Below are positions 31,080-41,719 of a DNA stretch of 64,000 nt, in pieces. The notes beneath the pieces were generated by a model. It was given only the letters and a program-made list of their open reading frames with translations, was not told where the DNA came from and did not search any database. The DNA lies in assembly GCA_021186555.1 (NCBI GenBank), contig JAJKFL010000042.1, positions 44,052,980 to 44,116,979 of the forward strand, written 5' to 3'. A program made the position numbers and the translations under genes. Origin of the DNA: Reticulitermes speratus (lineage: Eukaryota; Arthropoda; Insecta; Blattodea; Rhinotermitidae). How positions within the stretch are numbered: the stretch's first letter is position 1; each line of letters opens with the position of its first letter.

Positions 31080-31300
31080 GGAAGTAAGGCTCCACTCATT
31101 CTTAACCTCTGCACTAGATGGAGGCGAGTCGTCAACTTCACGCCACAACGGCTTTAACGCCGGGAAAGAGCCCCAAGTGCATATTGAATAGGAAGTTTTG
31201 TGGGCTCAACGGCTTGTCTGGAGGCTTTGGAGGAAGATTTACATTCCTTGCCCCTGTCGGGAATCGAACCACATTTCGTCAAGTGTCCAGCCCGTAGCCT
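31080..31300 (-). mobile_element. SINE-3-like copy
   Basis: AGGCTCCACTCATTCTTAAC, CTCTGCACTAGATGGAGGCG at left and GGGAATCGAACCACATTTCG at right: tRNA head inverted, SINE-3-like body. Confidence 0.6.
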
Positions 31301-31742
31301 AGTCACAATACTGAGTTGCTATCCTCGCTCTCATGCGTAATTTTTGTTCAAACAAGCCAATATATTTTCGTGCATAATCACATTCTACGCATTGTTTTTT
31401 TTCCTTATGATTGTACCTGTGTTTATAATAATGCAGTTGCAATAAGTTAAAGATGAGTCTACCTATATTTATCATATCGAATGAGTAGGTGAAAGGAGCT
31501 CAACGTTCTCGTATTATGCTTTTCTAATACCCATTTTAATATTATTCTCCCACCAACACCTATGTTTAAAATCTGTCTCTTTCAAATGTTTTAATAAAAT
31601 AGTATAATTTTCTCACGTGTCATCCCTGTATTCTTGCTACATGGCCATATGTCTCATTACCCTTGATTTGATTATCCTGTAACGACCGATGTACTAAGGA
31701 AAGAAAATGCTAATAGTCTTTAGGAAATTCATTGCATTAGTA
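31301..31742. other. gene A 5' flank, unassigned
   Basis: No repeat family recognised apart from AT-rich sequence; about 0.5-1 kb upstream of gene A. Confidence 0.35.
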
Positions 31743-31935
31743 AATAAAGAGTAACCCGCTTATAACGACATCTGTTTTTGCGACACCTCGTATATAGCGT
31801 CAGATATTTTGTGGTACCAATTAATTCCTCACTGTTAACCATAAAATTATACTTCTCGGTTATAACAACACTCGTTTATAACGACACAAAATATGCAGTC
31901 ACTTTCGTGACGTTATAACCAATTTCAAGTGTATT
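31743..31935 (+). mobile_element. Tigger/pogo-like miniature element
   Basis: AACCCGCTTATAACGACATC to GTGACGTTATAACCAATTTC, with interior GTGGTACCAATTAATTCCTC as in 17140-17170. Confidence 0.65.
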
Positions 31936-32499
31936 AGGTTAGCGTAGTAGTAAATCATTATACGACAGATACGTTGTTTGTGGTTGTAGCATAAAATTAT
32001 CTGGCTGGAAAGATTTGTTTTATATTATCTTATTCCGCCAGGTTTTCTACACAAATTCAGAGACAATAATTCTATGAAAGATGCTCTTGTTTTTCTTTTT
32101 TACACGTAGGTTTCACCCCCTAAATTTTCACCCTACTTTATCTCTTATTTCACTAACTGTAATAGATCGATTACTCGTCCAGTTGTCCCACCAGAACGTT
32201 GATAACAGACGAAGAACCGTAATAATATGCTAACTTTGAAGACAAGAGTAGCATGTAGCGTCTGGAACAAAGAAATTCTAGCTGAAAGTGAAACGCGTAA
32301 GAGTTTAAAATACGTATAAGCTATGCATGAAAGAATTATAGAAGGTATAAGTGAAGAAAGAGAAAGAGAAAAATTGGTAGAAAGACAAACAGATAGAGAA
32401 AGAGAGAGAAAACTATAAAAAACGAAAAATGCAAGAGAAATATAGCGACATAGCGAATTAGTCTGAATGGAAGCTTCAAGACTTCTGGGATGTTCTGCG
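31936..32499. other. unassigned; purine-rich run
   Basis: Purine-rich AGAAAGAGAAAGAGAAAAAT-type run at about 32345-32415; open on the minus strand only because it is TC-rich there. No gene recognised. Confidence 0.4.
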
Positions 32500-33292
32500 G
32501 TGTCGGTGGGTAAATATTTCCCAAATATTTCCATGACGCTTGGTAATTTTTTCCTAAACATTTACACTGCCATTTGGTAAATAGTTTCTATTTACCCTGT
32601 CGTTGGGTAAATATTTTCCAAATATGTACCTTGCCGTTGGTCGACAATTCTCACTGTTTACCCTCTCGTCGGGTAAATGTTTCCAAATTATTTACCCTGT
32701 CGTTGGGTAAAAATTTTCCAAATATGTACCTTGCCGTTGGTCTGCAATTATCAACTGTTTACCCTCTCGTCGGGTAAAGGTTTCCAAATCATTTACCCTG
32801 TCGTTGGGTAAATATTTTCCAAATATGTACCTTGCCGTTGGTCGGCAATTCTCAACTGTTTACCCTCTCGTCGGGTAAAGGTTTCCAAATTATTTACCCT
32901 GTCGTTGGGTAAATATTTTCCAAATATGTACCTTACCTTTGGTCGGCAATTCTCAACTATTTACCCTGTCGTCGGGTAAAGGTTTCCAAATTATTTACCC
33001 TGTCGTTGGGTAAATATTTTACAAATATGTACCTTTCCGTTGGTCGGTAATTCTCAACTGTTTACCCTCTCGTCGGGTAAAGGTTTCCAAATTATTTACG
33101 CTGTCGTTGAGTAAATTTTTTCCAAATATGTACCTTGCCGTTGGTCGGTAATTCTCAACTGTTTACCCTCTCGTCGGGTAAAGGTTTCCAAATTATTTGC
33201 CCTGTCGTTGGGTCAATAATTTGCATTTACACTATCGTTGAGTAAACTGTTTCAAATTATTTACCTTGTCGATGGGTAAATAATTCCCAACG
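32500..33292. repeat. about 100-bp tandem array of TTTACCC...GGGTAAA hairpins
   Basis: Seven to eight units with period close to 100 bp. Each holds two short inverted repeats of the type TTTACCCTGTCGTTGGGTAAA with a 6-8 nt loop, separated by CAAATATGTACCTTGCCGTT and GGCAATTCTCAACTG. Lies between exon C and gene A. Confidence 0.9.
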
Positions 33293-33645
33293 ACACAACC
33301 GCAACTTGTCAGAAGTCTTGAATCTTCAGCAACGTAATTTTGAAAATTTAATCTCGCATTAGCCTTGTTTGTCTTGTGGCTTTTCTAATCCCACACGTAT
33401 ACCATTTCGGCAAGATTCTGTACTGAAACAGTGATTATTCCTATTAATATATTTGTGGTTTTGTGTGTCAGGATTAGTTTTTCGAAGAAACATCTTTCCT
33501 CCCTGAAGATGCAGGCTTTATGTTCTTCCGAAACGATAGTACAGGGTGTGATAACCAAGATCACAGTACAAATCTTCACTGTTGCAAAATCCTAAACTCT
33601 TATAGCTACATATACCGAAAGTGAATCGGATTAGCATAGTCTGTA

Positions 33646-33893
33646 TAGCGTAGTCACTACGGGCTGGACGGTCCGTGGATCGAATCCCGGTTGGGGCGAG
33701 ATTTTCCGCACCCGTCCAAACCGATGATGGTGCCCACCGAGTTTCCTGTAAAATTGGTACTGGCTCTTTTCTCTGGTGTAAAGCGTCAGGGGCGTGACCT
33801 TGACCACCCACACGCAATTAGCGCCGAGGTTAAAGAAAGAGTAGAGCTATACTTCTACTCCCCCTCAGGGCCTTTATGGCCTGTTATAATGTG
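33646..33893 (+). mobile_element. SINE-3 copy, well preserved
   Basis: Box-B-like GTGGATCGAATCCCGG, CCGATGATGGTGCCCACCGA, GGTGTAAAGCGTCAGGGGCG, AGCGCCGAGGTTAAAGAAAG, GGGCCTTTATGGCCTG. Confidence 0.75.
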
Positions 33894-34066
33894 AATATTT
33901 ACCTTTTATATACACCGATATTTGCTCCTTATCTCTCGAAAATACTCCGAACATCCATGACAAATTTCACCAGTAATTGGAACGGAAGCCAAATTAGTTT
34001 CTTTAGGCTTGACAGGTGGCTGCCGAAGCAAGTGGCGTAATTTAAAATATTTAAAATGGAACTTAC

Positions 34067-34223
34067 CAGTCTCATTCCATGCGCCCTCGATCTGGTAGGC
34101 AGAAGTAGCAGCACCAAACAGAAATGCGTCAGGAAACTTAAGTTGGTAAGAGTGGATGTTATCTACTCCCTCGACAGCTGCCAGCAGAGTGATAAGGAGT
34201 AGTCCTTGCAGGTTCACATTCAT
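34067..34223 (-). CDS. exon C: orphan GH1 first exon (signal peptide)
   Basis: Minus-strand exon MNVNLQGLLLITLLAAVEGV then DNIHSYQLKFPDAFLFGAAT and SAYQIEGAWNETG, ending in phase 1 at GTAAGT (34066-34065). It encodes a signal peptide and the N-terminal GH1 motif and is collinear with exon 1 of genes A and B. I start at the internal Met because the hydrophobic core follows it directly; an in-frame Met lies further upstream. I find no exon 2 to 11 of its own between here and gene A exon 1 (30776). The phase fits gene A exon 2, so it may be an alternative first exon of gene A, a remnant of a deleted paralogue, or a duplicated exon. A weak TATA-like ACATACAAAAGG lies 50-60 nt upstream. Confidence 0.85.
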
Positions 34224-34640
34224 GTCTGCCTTGTAGGTGATTGGACTGAGAGTTACCACCGTCAACTCTTTCCTTTTGTATGTAAAGTACTTGCTTATGT
34301 AACGTTCCTTTGTGTTCAAGACGTGTTACCTTAACGCTGAACTAAGAACAATGACATTAAAGGTTTTTATTTTTGTAGTTGACATTAGATGTCAAGGGGA
34401 ATTCTGTTATTTTTTGCGTGTATTATCTAATTGTCTCACTTTCTGTTTGTTTTTCTGTATTGCTTCCCTTTAATTCGGTTACCGTAAGAATATTTCACCG
34501 GTGACAGGGAAAAGAGGTATCCAACCAACTCCCTGGAGTACAGACTTCCATGAGAATCTGATATTCCTCAAGTATTCGAGGAATTTTTCGCATTTTATAA
34601 AACCCAAAACTTCATTACGGTGTTTACAGAAATCCACTAC
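34224..34640. other. exon C 5' flank
   Basis: Promoter-like CATACAAAAGG at about 34273-34284 on the minus strand; otherwise nothing recognised. Confidence 0.35.
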
Positions 34641-34860
34641 TGGTCTCTATCCTTAGCCAGATTAACTTAATCCGTAAGCTTCCACCCTATTCCTTTAAGC
34701 TGTATTTTAATATGATATTCCCATCTACATCTAGGTCCACAAGCAGTATCTTTCCTTTACGTCTTCCAGCTAAAATTCTTTACGCATGTCTATATATTTG
34801 TGCGTGCTAGGTGCCCAGCCCATCGCTTCATCATTGATTTGATAACTTTAATAATATTGA
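34641..34860 (-). mobile_element. LINE-B-like tail, decayed
   Basis: GATATTCCCATCTACATCTA then GTATCTTTCCTTTACGTCTT: complement of the GRPEGRRP...RRRWE coding of LINE-B, heavily diverged. Confidence 0.5.
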
Positions 34861-35377
34861 GGTAAACATTTATGAGTTATAAAGGTCAGGTTTATAGGGA
34901 ATGGAAGACAATATTCGGATCCTTCTCACAAACAATTTTTTTTTAAATTTTACAGAAATACTCATATTAAAAAATTTAGATACTAATGTAAGGTTCTTGC
35001 GATATGGTACCTACACTGCATATTATAAGACACTTCGAGCATCGGTTTTGTTTGTCTCATGTAAAGGTAAGCTTTTACACAAGTAAATGTAGAATTTTAC
35101 CCTTTGACGTCACTGCTACTTAGTGTTAAACTGTAACGGAGAATACTTATGGAAATGAGGTAATTACGTCAGATGAACATGTGGAGAAGTACCTTCACTT
35201 CGTTGATTCATTATGAAACGATATCTAAGTCATCAGAGTCATTTGGAGATTGTGATATTCTGTGTTATGACACCTTGTGCTTTCGAATGTTGTTGAAGTT
35301 TAAAGAAAAATTTCTACCTATGTCTTCACTATTACCCTGAAGATGGAGGCAGCATATTTCTCGCAAACTTTGGTTCA
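34861..35377. other. unassigned
   Basis: No recognised feature, except a CCCTGAAGATGGAGGCAGCA motif near 35336, shared with other repeats (19860, 28470, 33510, 46395). Confidence 0.3.
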
Positions 35378-35550
35378 TTTATTACGTAGCCTGTCCTGCG
35401 ACAGGTCCATAGACTCTTTCAAAGCCAGTTCTCCAAATATGGCCATCTAGTGCTTCCTCTTTCAAATCGCAATATATTCTCTTTGTCTCAAGGTCATCCA
35501 GTAGCTGCTTACGTCTTCTTCCTCCTCGTCTCTTCCATTCTATCTTTCCT
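35378..35550 (-). mobile_element. LINE-A tail
   Basis: Minus strand encodes EGKIEWKRRGGRRRKQLLDD then LETKRIYCDLKEEALDGHIW and YGPVAGQAT. Same end as 13750-14232. Confidence 0.85.
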
Positions 35551-36012
35551 TCAATAAAAGCGTTGGTAGTCACCCATAAAGTACACGGTATCATAACCGT
35601 GTAAAACCAAATTTCTTAATTTTCACAGCCGTAAATTTCCTAAAGTCCCACAAAGTGTGACTAACACCTTCCGAGGCATATCTGATATGCACGGCGAAGC
35701 GTGTTGGGATGTGTTGGTGCTATAGGCTTCCTTATACGTCAGCTTTACGTGGACAGGTGTGTTATTGACAAGCTAATGGCCTTTCAGGTAGTCATAAATC
35801 GGAAGATTTATTACACGTTCACAAGGGCCGACCATTTAACCCTATCTTGAGCCACTTAATGCAGAATTAAGAATACTGTCTTCTAGTACGATAAGAGAGT
35901 CAACGCAATACAAGTGCTGCCTTCTACGAATATATTCTAACTTGCATTATTTATTCATTCTTTTTCCTATCTACGTTTATTTGTCTCAGTTTGTATATTT
36001 CCTTCAGTTTTT
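35551..36012. other. unassigned
   Basis: Nothing recognised; an AACACCTTCCGAGGCATATC then GCACGGCGAAGCGTG segment at 35665-35705 may be another repeat end. Confidence 0.3.
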
Positions 36013-36490
36013 CGGCGCATTCGCATAGCCGCCAAAAGCGCCTGTGACCTTCGTAATGTCCGTCCGTCTGTCAGTACGTATCAGCGCGGCTCTCACTGGA
36101 CGTATTTCCTTGAAATTTCATGTTGGGAACGTCTATGAAAATCTGTTGAGAACATCAAAAGTTGTTTAAAATCGGGCAAAAATATCGGGCACTTTGCATG
36201 AAGATTTAATTAAGTGTTATTGCCGACGACAATAAATAGCTATGAAATATATCTCTTCTACTGGAATGGTGTCAGGCTGTCCTTCTGTCGGTCTGTCTGT
36301 CCACATGTGTCAGCGCGGCTCCCCCTGGTCGTGTTTACGTAAAATTTGATATTGAAAATCTTTTATGAAAATCTGTCGAGAAATTCCAAATTTAGTCAAA
36401 ATCTGGCAATTTACATGAAGAAGTATGTACGTTTCATTGTTGCCGGCGATATTAAATTGCCATAAAGTCGCTGTCTTCCTGTGAAATCGT
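36013..36490 (+). mobile_element. R1-type repeat, partly duplicated
   Basis: CGGCGCATTCGCATAGCCGC start, CTATGAAAATCTGTTGAGAA, GGGCACTTTGCATGAAGAT. The first part is repeated once more at 36250-36480 (GGCTGTCCTTCTGTCGGTCT...GAAAATCTGTCGAGAAATTC). Confidence 0.6.
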
Positions 36491-37140
36491 ATCAGGCTTT
36501 TAGAAGTGCCGAGGTAGCATAAACATCACACGAACCGACCGCAATATTACGTTATGCCTACATTGCATATCTTGCTGAAACTAAAATTTTGGGTTTATTT
36601 TTCTTTGTCTGTGTATTGATGTTTTATTCGTACTGTTATCATGATAATCATCTTCATTTTAAATTTTTATTTGAATTTACGTTTCTGTTAGTGATTGGTG
36701 TCGGAGCGGAGATTAAGAGACTTCAAATTTTTGGTGTTGTATAAACAACCGCTACAGGGCAATTATATAGTAAGCTACACCGCCTAATACGACACACATA
36801 ACACACCTCTACTTGTTATGTATTCTGATATACATATCCTCCGTTACATAAAATTGTCACAAACTCATTTACTATAAATAATAACACTATATATTTAATT
36901 ATCTAAAAATAACACAGGAGGAGATCCCATCGGATCGTATAAGGTCAAGGCAGGTGTTTTTATGCATACGCCGTAAAGAACTGAGTCAACTACTGACTTT
37001 TACTTGGAACTGCTCAATATCGTATAATTTTAACGTCACAATATTGCAATTTTTATACATATCAATTTTTATATATTTTAGATTTTTAACATTCTAAACA
37101 TTTCAATACGGGCAGTGCAATATTTATACCAACGTGCTGG
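36491..37140. other. unassigned
   Basis: AT-rich, no recognised feature. Confidence 0.3.
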
Positions 37141-37260
37141 ACTTACATTCCTTTGTTTTATAACACCCTGAGGATGGCACCCCGGTGCGGAAAAAATATA
37201 TGAGTTTCAATAATTGTTACGAGTTGTATTTTATTACGTGCATTTGTTGGTGGATGAGAT
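37141..37260 (+). mobile_element. Penelope-like terminal fragment
   Basis: CCTGAGGATGGCACCCCGGT GCGGAAAAAATATATG followed about 35 bp later by ACGTGCATTTGTTGGTGGAT: the same pair of motifs as in the other fold-backs, hammerhead core incomplete. Confidence 0.45.
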
Positions 37261-37802
37261 GTCTTGTTTGTTAAGTCATTGCTGTCAATTTATATAGTTA
37301 TTTATTTCTTTATTTTTGTCATCCATCATCTTTTTACTCCGTGAGAGATTACACAGAGAATTTGTTTATTTGACAGTACCTGAGTCATGAAATTTAAGTC
37401 CCATTCAGTACTGTAAAAACAGTGACGTCCGGTAGGGGAAACACATTTCAAAAGTGTCACCCTGGCCTCATTAACTCCTGATAATGTTATGAGTTATTGT
37501 AAGCGTGTTCCCACGCCATTAGATGGGTGAGGAAGCAGGATTTTGCCTAGACTGAATTTTGCAGCCAGAATTAAACAAAAAACGTGGAAAACTCCATAAC
37601 TTCACTCTATGATGTTAAAACTCGAAGGTTCAACAAGGCTTAAAAAAAATCTGCATTATAGGTAGTTCTGAGCCAGTTGTATCCAATATAAGTTAAAAAA
37701 AATATATGTGTAAAACGAGTGGTTATAAGCAGCGTTTTCTTAATTTTAATTTTACCAAATTTAGATGTACTTGTCTAAACAACAACAAGGTATATATATA
37801 TA

Positions 37803-38536
37803 CAGGGTGTATCTAACATACTTGAACAAAATTCAGGAGTGAGTTCCCAAACCAAAGCAATATCAATATATGTCCGTCAGCCCAACAACATGTTGACCTC
37901 AGTCCTTTAGATCATGGGTATCCAACCTGCGGCTCGCCAGGTTGTGTTATGCGGTCCGCAGACACATTTGCAAATTATGCATATTCTATAAAAATTACGC
38001 AATAATTTAGGCGGTAATGTATACCACTTATCGTTATTTTTGCAAGTGCTGTTTCCCAAAATAAAGAGTGTGGCCCTTTGCTATAAAAATTTTGGACGCC
38101 CATGGTTTAGATTTTTATTTATGGGGACAGTTAAAACTCGAAGTTTATTTAGGTCCATTTGAAAATGAAGAAACACTTCACCAACGCATTTTTATGCCTG
38201 TCAAATTATTCGCAACATCCTCGGGTCTTTTGAAATTTTCGACAGTCCATGCGTGCATTGATTCAGGCAGTGGCTATTTGGAGCATTTGGTGTGAAATGT
38301 GACTTGATAAACAATAAACACGCAACAGTTATTAAATTGGAAACGCGTATTCTAAATGTATTATGCCAGTTTGAATTAAAATATTACACAGTTAATGTAT
38401 GTATTTTTTCAGGTAATCTTTCAAATAAATTCAAAAACCACTCATCTTCGAACATATATTTATATAAACTGTTTCCTTTGTCTTGATGTGAAGAACTCTC
38501 TATTGAAGTTCGTCCAAGAATTTTAGGCGCACTCTG
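37803..38536 (+). mobile_element. Tc1/mariner-like deletion derivative, hAT insertion inside
   Basis: Ends CAGGGTGTATCTAACATACT and TTTTAGGCGCACTCTG flanked by TA. Residual transposase tail: LDFYLWGQLKLEVYLGPFEN EETLHQRIF, then ACIDSGSGYLEHL. Interrupted by the 192-bp hAT-type element at 37913. Confidence 0.8.
37913..38104 (+). mobile_element. hAT-type miniature element, 8-bp duplication
   Basis: CATGGGTATCCAACCTGCGG to AATTTTGGACGCCCATG, flanked by CTTTAGAT (37905-37912) and GTTTAGAT (38105-38112). Reverse-oriented relative at 46135. Confidence 0.8.
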
Positions 38537-38542
38537 TATATA

Positions 38543-38619
38543 CAGAGTATACACAAAAGAATGGTGCGGTTTCCCTTTATTCACCATTGAAACCGCGCCA
38601 TTCTTTTGTGTATACTCTG
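38543..38619. mobile_element. 77-bp fold-back MITE
   Basis: CAGAGTATACACAAAAGAAT GGTGCGGTTT and its complement separated by about 17 nt, TA on both sides. Sister copy at 60884-60962. Confidence 0.9.
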
Positions 38620-38905
38620 TATTATCCAATAGGTAGTATTGTAATAATATCCGTGTTTCGCGAACACTGAGAATTGATAAGCCCTAACATAAACTTCATA
38701 TTCTTAGGCGTAGTGTCGATATCTACATATCTGTCATAGGACAATACCGATTGGCATTTACAACAGTCATCTGTCAGCAGTTGTGTACAGTCAGATTAGC
38801 CTGTCACTTTAATTGTGCGATCTTGCTACAAGGAATCTGCCCATGCATTTCGAAACTCTGTCAACAACTACAAAGTTTGCTAACTTTGCACGTGATTATG
38901 AAATA

Positions 38906-40221
38906 CAGGGTGCGCCAAAAACACCTGACGGTTTTGAAATGTGAAAATCAGCGTGCCCGCTACGCGGCGCTTCCATACTGACCGTCACCATGTACAGCGA
39001 TGTTTGGAGTTTAGTTGAGATGGAGCGCTGGTCGGTACAAAACCGTATTGCGGCAGTGGAACTGTTTATCAAAACAGAGTCTGTTACAGCTACACAGCGT
39101 GGTTTCCGACAGCAGTTTCAGAGACGTGATGCTCCTAGCCGCAATACTCTGCTATTGTGGGTATCGAAATGGCGTCTAGAAGGATCAGTGAAGGACAGTA
39201 AACCACAGGGACGTCCACGTTCGGCTCGTACACCTGACAATGTGGAGCGGTTTAGAGACGCCATATTGCGCAGTCCGCGCAGGTCGGCTCGGCGGCACGC
39301 TCTCGCGCTTCGCTTAAAGGACAGCAGCGTTCGCCGAATTCTCCACAAGGACTTGCATTATCACCCATACAAAATCCAAGTTGCTCAGGAACTTAGTGGA
39401 CGGGACAAGGTGAGCCGACTTCAGTTTTGTAATGAATTCATGGATTTGGTGAATAATAATCGCGACATAGTGAACACATTACTGATGTCTGATGAAGCTC
39501 ACTTCCATATGTCTGGTTATGTGAATAAACAGAACTGTCGCTACTGGGCTCCAAACAACCCACACGAACTTCACCAACGTCCTCTGCATAGTGCAAAAGT
39601 GACAGTGTGGTGTGCAATTTCGTCTCATGGCGTAATTGGTCCCTATTTCTTTGAGAATTCGGACGGGAGTACAGTGACTGTCAATGCAGAGCGGTACAAA
39701 ATAATGCTGGAAACATTTCTGCAAAATGAGTTACGTTCTCGTCAGCTCGATTTCCTATGGTTCCAACAGGATGGAGCAACTGCTCACACGGCACGGATTT
39801 CCATGACAGTCCTCAGGACAATGTTTCCAGGCAGACTCATTTCTCGTTTCGGGGACATCACCTGGCCCGCCCGCTCGCCTGATCTTGCAGTACCAGACTA
39901 CTTCCTTTGGGGTTACGTCAAAAGCAAGGTATACGAAACACGTCCTGCCAATATTGATGACTTAAAGCAGCGAATTCGTGAGTGTACGCAAGGGATCCCT
40001 AAGGAAATGCTACAACGTGTTATGACAGCCTTTCCGTCGCGACTGCAGGAGTGTATTGAACGACATGGTGGTCACATACAAAGTGTCATATTCAAACAGC
40101 AATGATTCAGATGAATTTTCATGGACATGGAATGTACCTGATAGTCTTAATAAAATTTTTCCACTTTGCCTTAAAATGTTACTTCATTTCAAAAAGCGTC
40201 AGGTGTTTTTGGCGCACCCTG
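38906..40221 (+). mobile_element. complete Tc1/mariner-like element (DD41D spacing)
   Basis: 1316 bp. Inverted ends of about 37 bp (CAGGGTGCGCCAAAAACACC TGACG and complement), TA at 38904-38905 and 40222-40223, one uninterrupted transposase frame. Nothing in it is visibly broken. Confidence 0.95.
38990..40105 (+). CDS. transposase, DD41D Tc1/mariner-like, intact
   Basis: 371 aa. N-terminal two-part helix-turn-helix region: residues 12-60 (RWSVQNRIAAVELFIKTESV...NTLLLWVSKW), then the basic linker KPQGRPRSAR and a second HTH (AILRSPRRSARRHALALRL KDSSVRRILHKDL). The DDE domain has D168 (MSDEAHF), D261 (QQDGATAH) and D303 (SPDLAVPDYFLWG), 41 residues between the last two. It would bind the inverted ends and catalyse cut-and-paste at TA. 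The start is the first Met after the left end; a second (MERWS, residue 11) is possible. The same C-terminal fold, decayed, occurs at 12.5, 29.0 and 37.8 kb. Confidence 0.95.
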   Translation: MYSDVWSLVEMERWSVQNRIAAVELFIKTESVTATQRGFRQQFQRRDAPSRNTLLLWVSKWRLEGSVKDSKPQGRPRSARTPDNVERFRDAILRSPRRSARRHALALRLKDSSVRRILHKDLHYHPYKIQVAQELSGRDKVSRLQFCNEFMDLVNNNRDIVNTLLMSDEAHFHMSGYVNKQNCRYWAPNNPHELHQRPLHSAKVTVWCAISSHGVIGPYFFENSDGSTVTVNAERYKIMLETFLQNELRSRQLDFLWFQQDGATAHTARISMTVLRTMFPGRLISRFGDITWPARSPDLAVPDYFLWGYVKSKVYETRPANIDDLKQRIRECTQGIPKEMLQRVMTAFPSRLQECIERHGGHIQSVIFKQQ

Positions 40222-40355
40222 TACATTGAACATTAACCATATTCGGGAATGTAATACTAGTTATAATATCGAGAAAAATTACCTTCTTCGTAAAAACCAT
40301 TGTCAGTTACTGTGGTGGTAATCAGGCAGGCAATGTACTGTAAACGTAACATTGA

Positions 40356-41114
40356 GGCACGTTAGCGTAACCATTGTTGCCGTGGGAAAGCAGTATTACA
40401 TGTTCTGGCCGATCCCAGTGGCCGTGCGGTCTAGGGCGTGGGTCTTCGGCCGCTCGCTTACTAGGATCGTGGGTTCGAATCCCACCGGGGGCATGGATGT
40501 CTGTCTCTTGTGAGTGTTGTGTGTTGTCAGGTAGAGGTCTCTGCGACGAGCTGGTCACTCGTCCAGAGGAGTCCTACCGAGTGTGGTGTGTCTAATGTGT
40601 GATCGTGAAACCTCGACGAAACGAGGAGGCCCAGACCCATATAGGGCTGTCGAGCCATAGAAAAAAAAATTACATGTTCTGAGTGTGTGTCTGTAGCCTT
40701 AGTTATCCGGCATGCAAAGCGCATGCGCCGTATTATATTGTCGTTTGTGGCGTCTGGTCTACCATATTTTTCCACATTATCTCATAAACGGCACGATTTT
40801 AGGAAAAAAGTTATTGAACATAAAATGTGTGTTTTGATTTCCTCTGCAACTTTTGTCTGAAATATTTCTGGTTCTAAGAAGAATTCAGCAATATGTTATC
40901 ATAAATGTACATAGGTCTTCATGTAAAGTACCCGTTATCTTTGTTAAATTTCAATGAAACTTGAATTTTCTCGACAGATTTTTGAAAAATACTCAAATAT
41001 CAAATTCAATGAAAATCCGTCCAGTGGGTTCCGAGTTGTCCCATGCGGAACGACAGACAGACGGACAGACATGACGAAATAATAGTCGCTTTTCGCGATT
41101 TTACGAACGGGCCC
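40356..41114 (-). mobile_element. R1-type repeat split by a SINE
   Basis: Inverted relative to 18441. Contains ACATAGGTCTTCATGTAAAG, TTTCTCGACAGATTTTTGAA and CGACAGACAGACGGACAGAC. Without the SINE and its duplication it is about 485 bp, the size of the copy at 44173-44654. Confidence 0.75.
40408..40668 (+). mobile_element. SINE-1 copy with documented empty site
   Basis: Target duplication ATTACATGTTCTG at 40395-40407 and 40669-40681. The paralogous repeat at 44.2 kb reads ATTACATATTCTGAGTGTGT without any insertion. Confidence 0.97.
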
Positions 41115-41263
41115 AAAAATTGACACACGACTCTCTAAAAGCTTCTGGAGTCATGGTAGGTAGGTAAGCTACGTGTTAAACAAAACTCATGTAGGAAACA
41201 GAAAACGCACCCAGGACTGTGGTTATCAAACCTACAGAATAGTAGCTTCGATACTCACAAATC

Positions 41264-41321
41264 GCACACCAACGAAATGCACTATATAGTGAAAATATAG
41301 TGCATTTCGTTGGTGTGTGAT
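41264..41321. repeat. palindrome, ACCAACGAAATGCACTATA arms
   Basis: ACACCAACGAAATGCACTAT ATAG / complement with a short loop. The same GTGCATTTyGTTGGTG motif as in the Penelope-like fragments. Confidence 0.85.
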
Positions 41322-41326
41322 TCTTT

Positions 41327-41331
41327 TATTA

Positions 41332-41363
<32 letters not shown>

Positions 41364-41364
41364 T
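41327..41364. repeat. (ATT)n microsatellite
   Basis: About 12 ATT units. Confidence 0.95.
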
Positions 41365-41375
41365 ACTGCAATTGG

Positions 41376-41719
41376 GTTTTCACCCGGTGGCAGTAGTCCT
41401 TACACTAGTACACACAATACAAATGTTTTCACCCGGTGGCAGTAGTCCTTACACTAGTACACACAATACAAATGTTTTCACCCGGTGGCAGTAGTCCTTA
41501 CACTAGTGCACACAATACAAATGTTTTCACCCGGTGGCAGTAGTCCTTACACTAGTGCACACAATACAAATGTTTTCACCCGGTGGCAGTAGTCCTTACA
41601 CTAGTACACACAATACAAATGTTTTCACCCGGTGGCAGTAGTCCTTACACTAGTACACACAATACAAATGTTTTCACCCGGTGGCAGTAGTCCTTACACT
41701 AGTACACACAATACAAATG
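41376..41719. repeat. 49-bp tandem array, 7 copies
   Basis: Units GTTTTCACCCGGTGGCAGTA then GTCCTTACACTAGTRCACAC and AATACAAAT, nearly identical (A/G variation in one position). Not CRISPR: no unique spacers. Confidence 0.97.

Noticed and set aside
35255-35345. CCCTGAAGATGG-type motifs (also 19.8, 28.4, 33.5, 46.4 kb) considered as hammerheads
   Set aside because: CTGAAGA departs from CTGANGA and most lack the GAAA strand in the right position; kept as interspersed-repeat ends.
41376-41719. Regular repeats resembling a CRISPR array (also 24.6 and 32.5 kb)
   Set aside because: No unique spacers between repeats, no cas genes, and a eukaryotic context.
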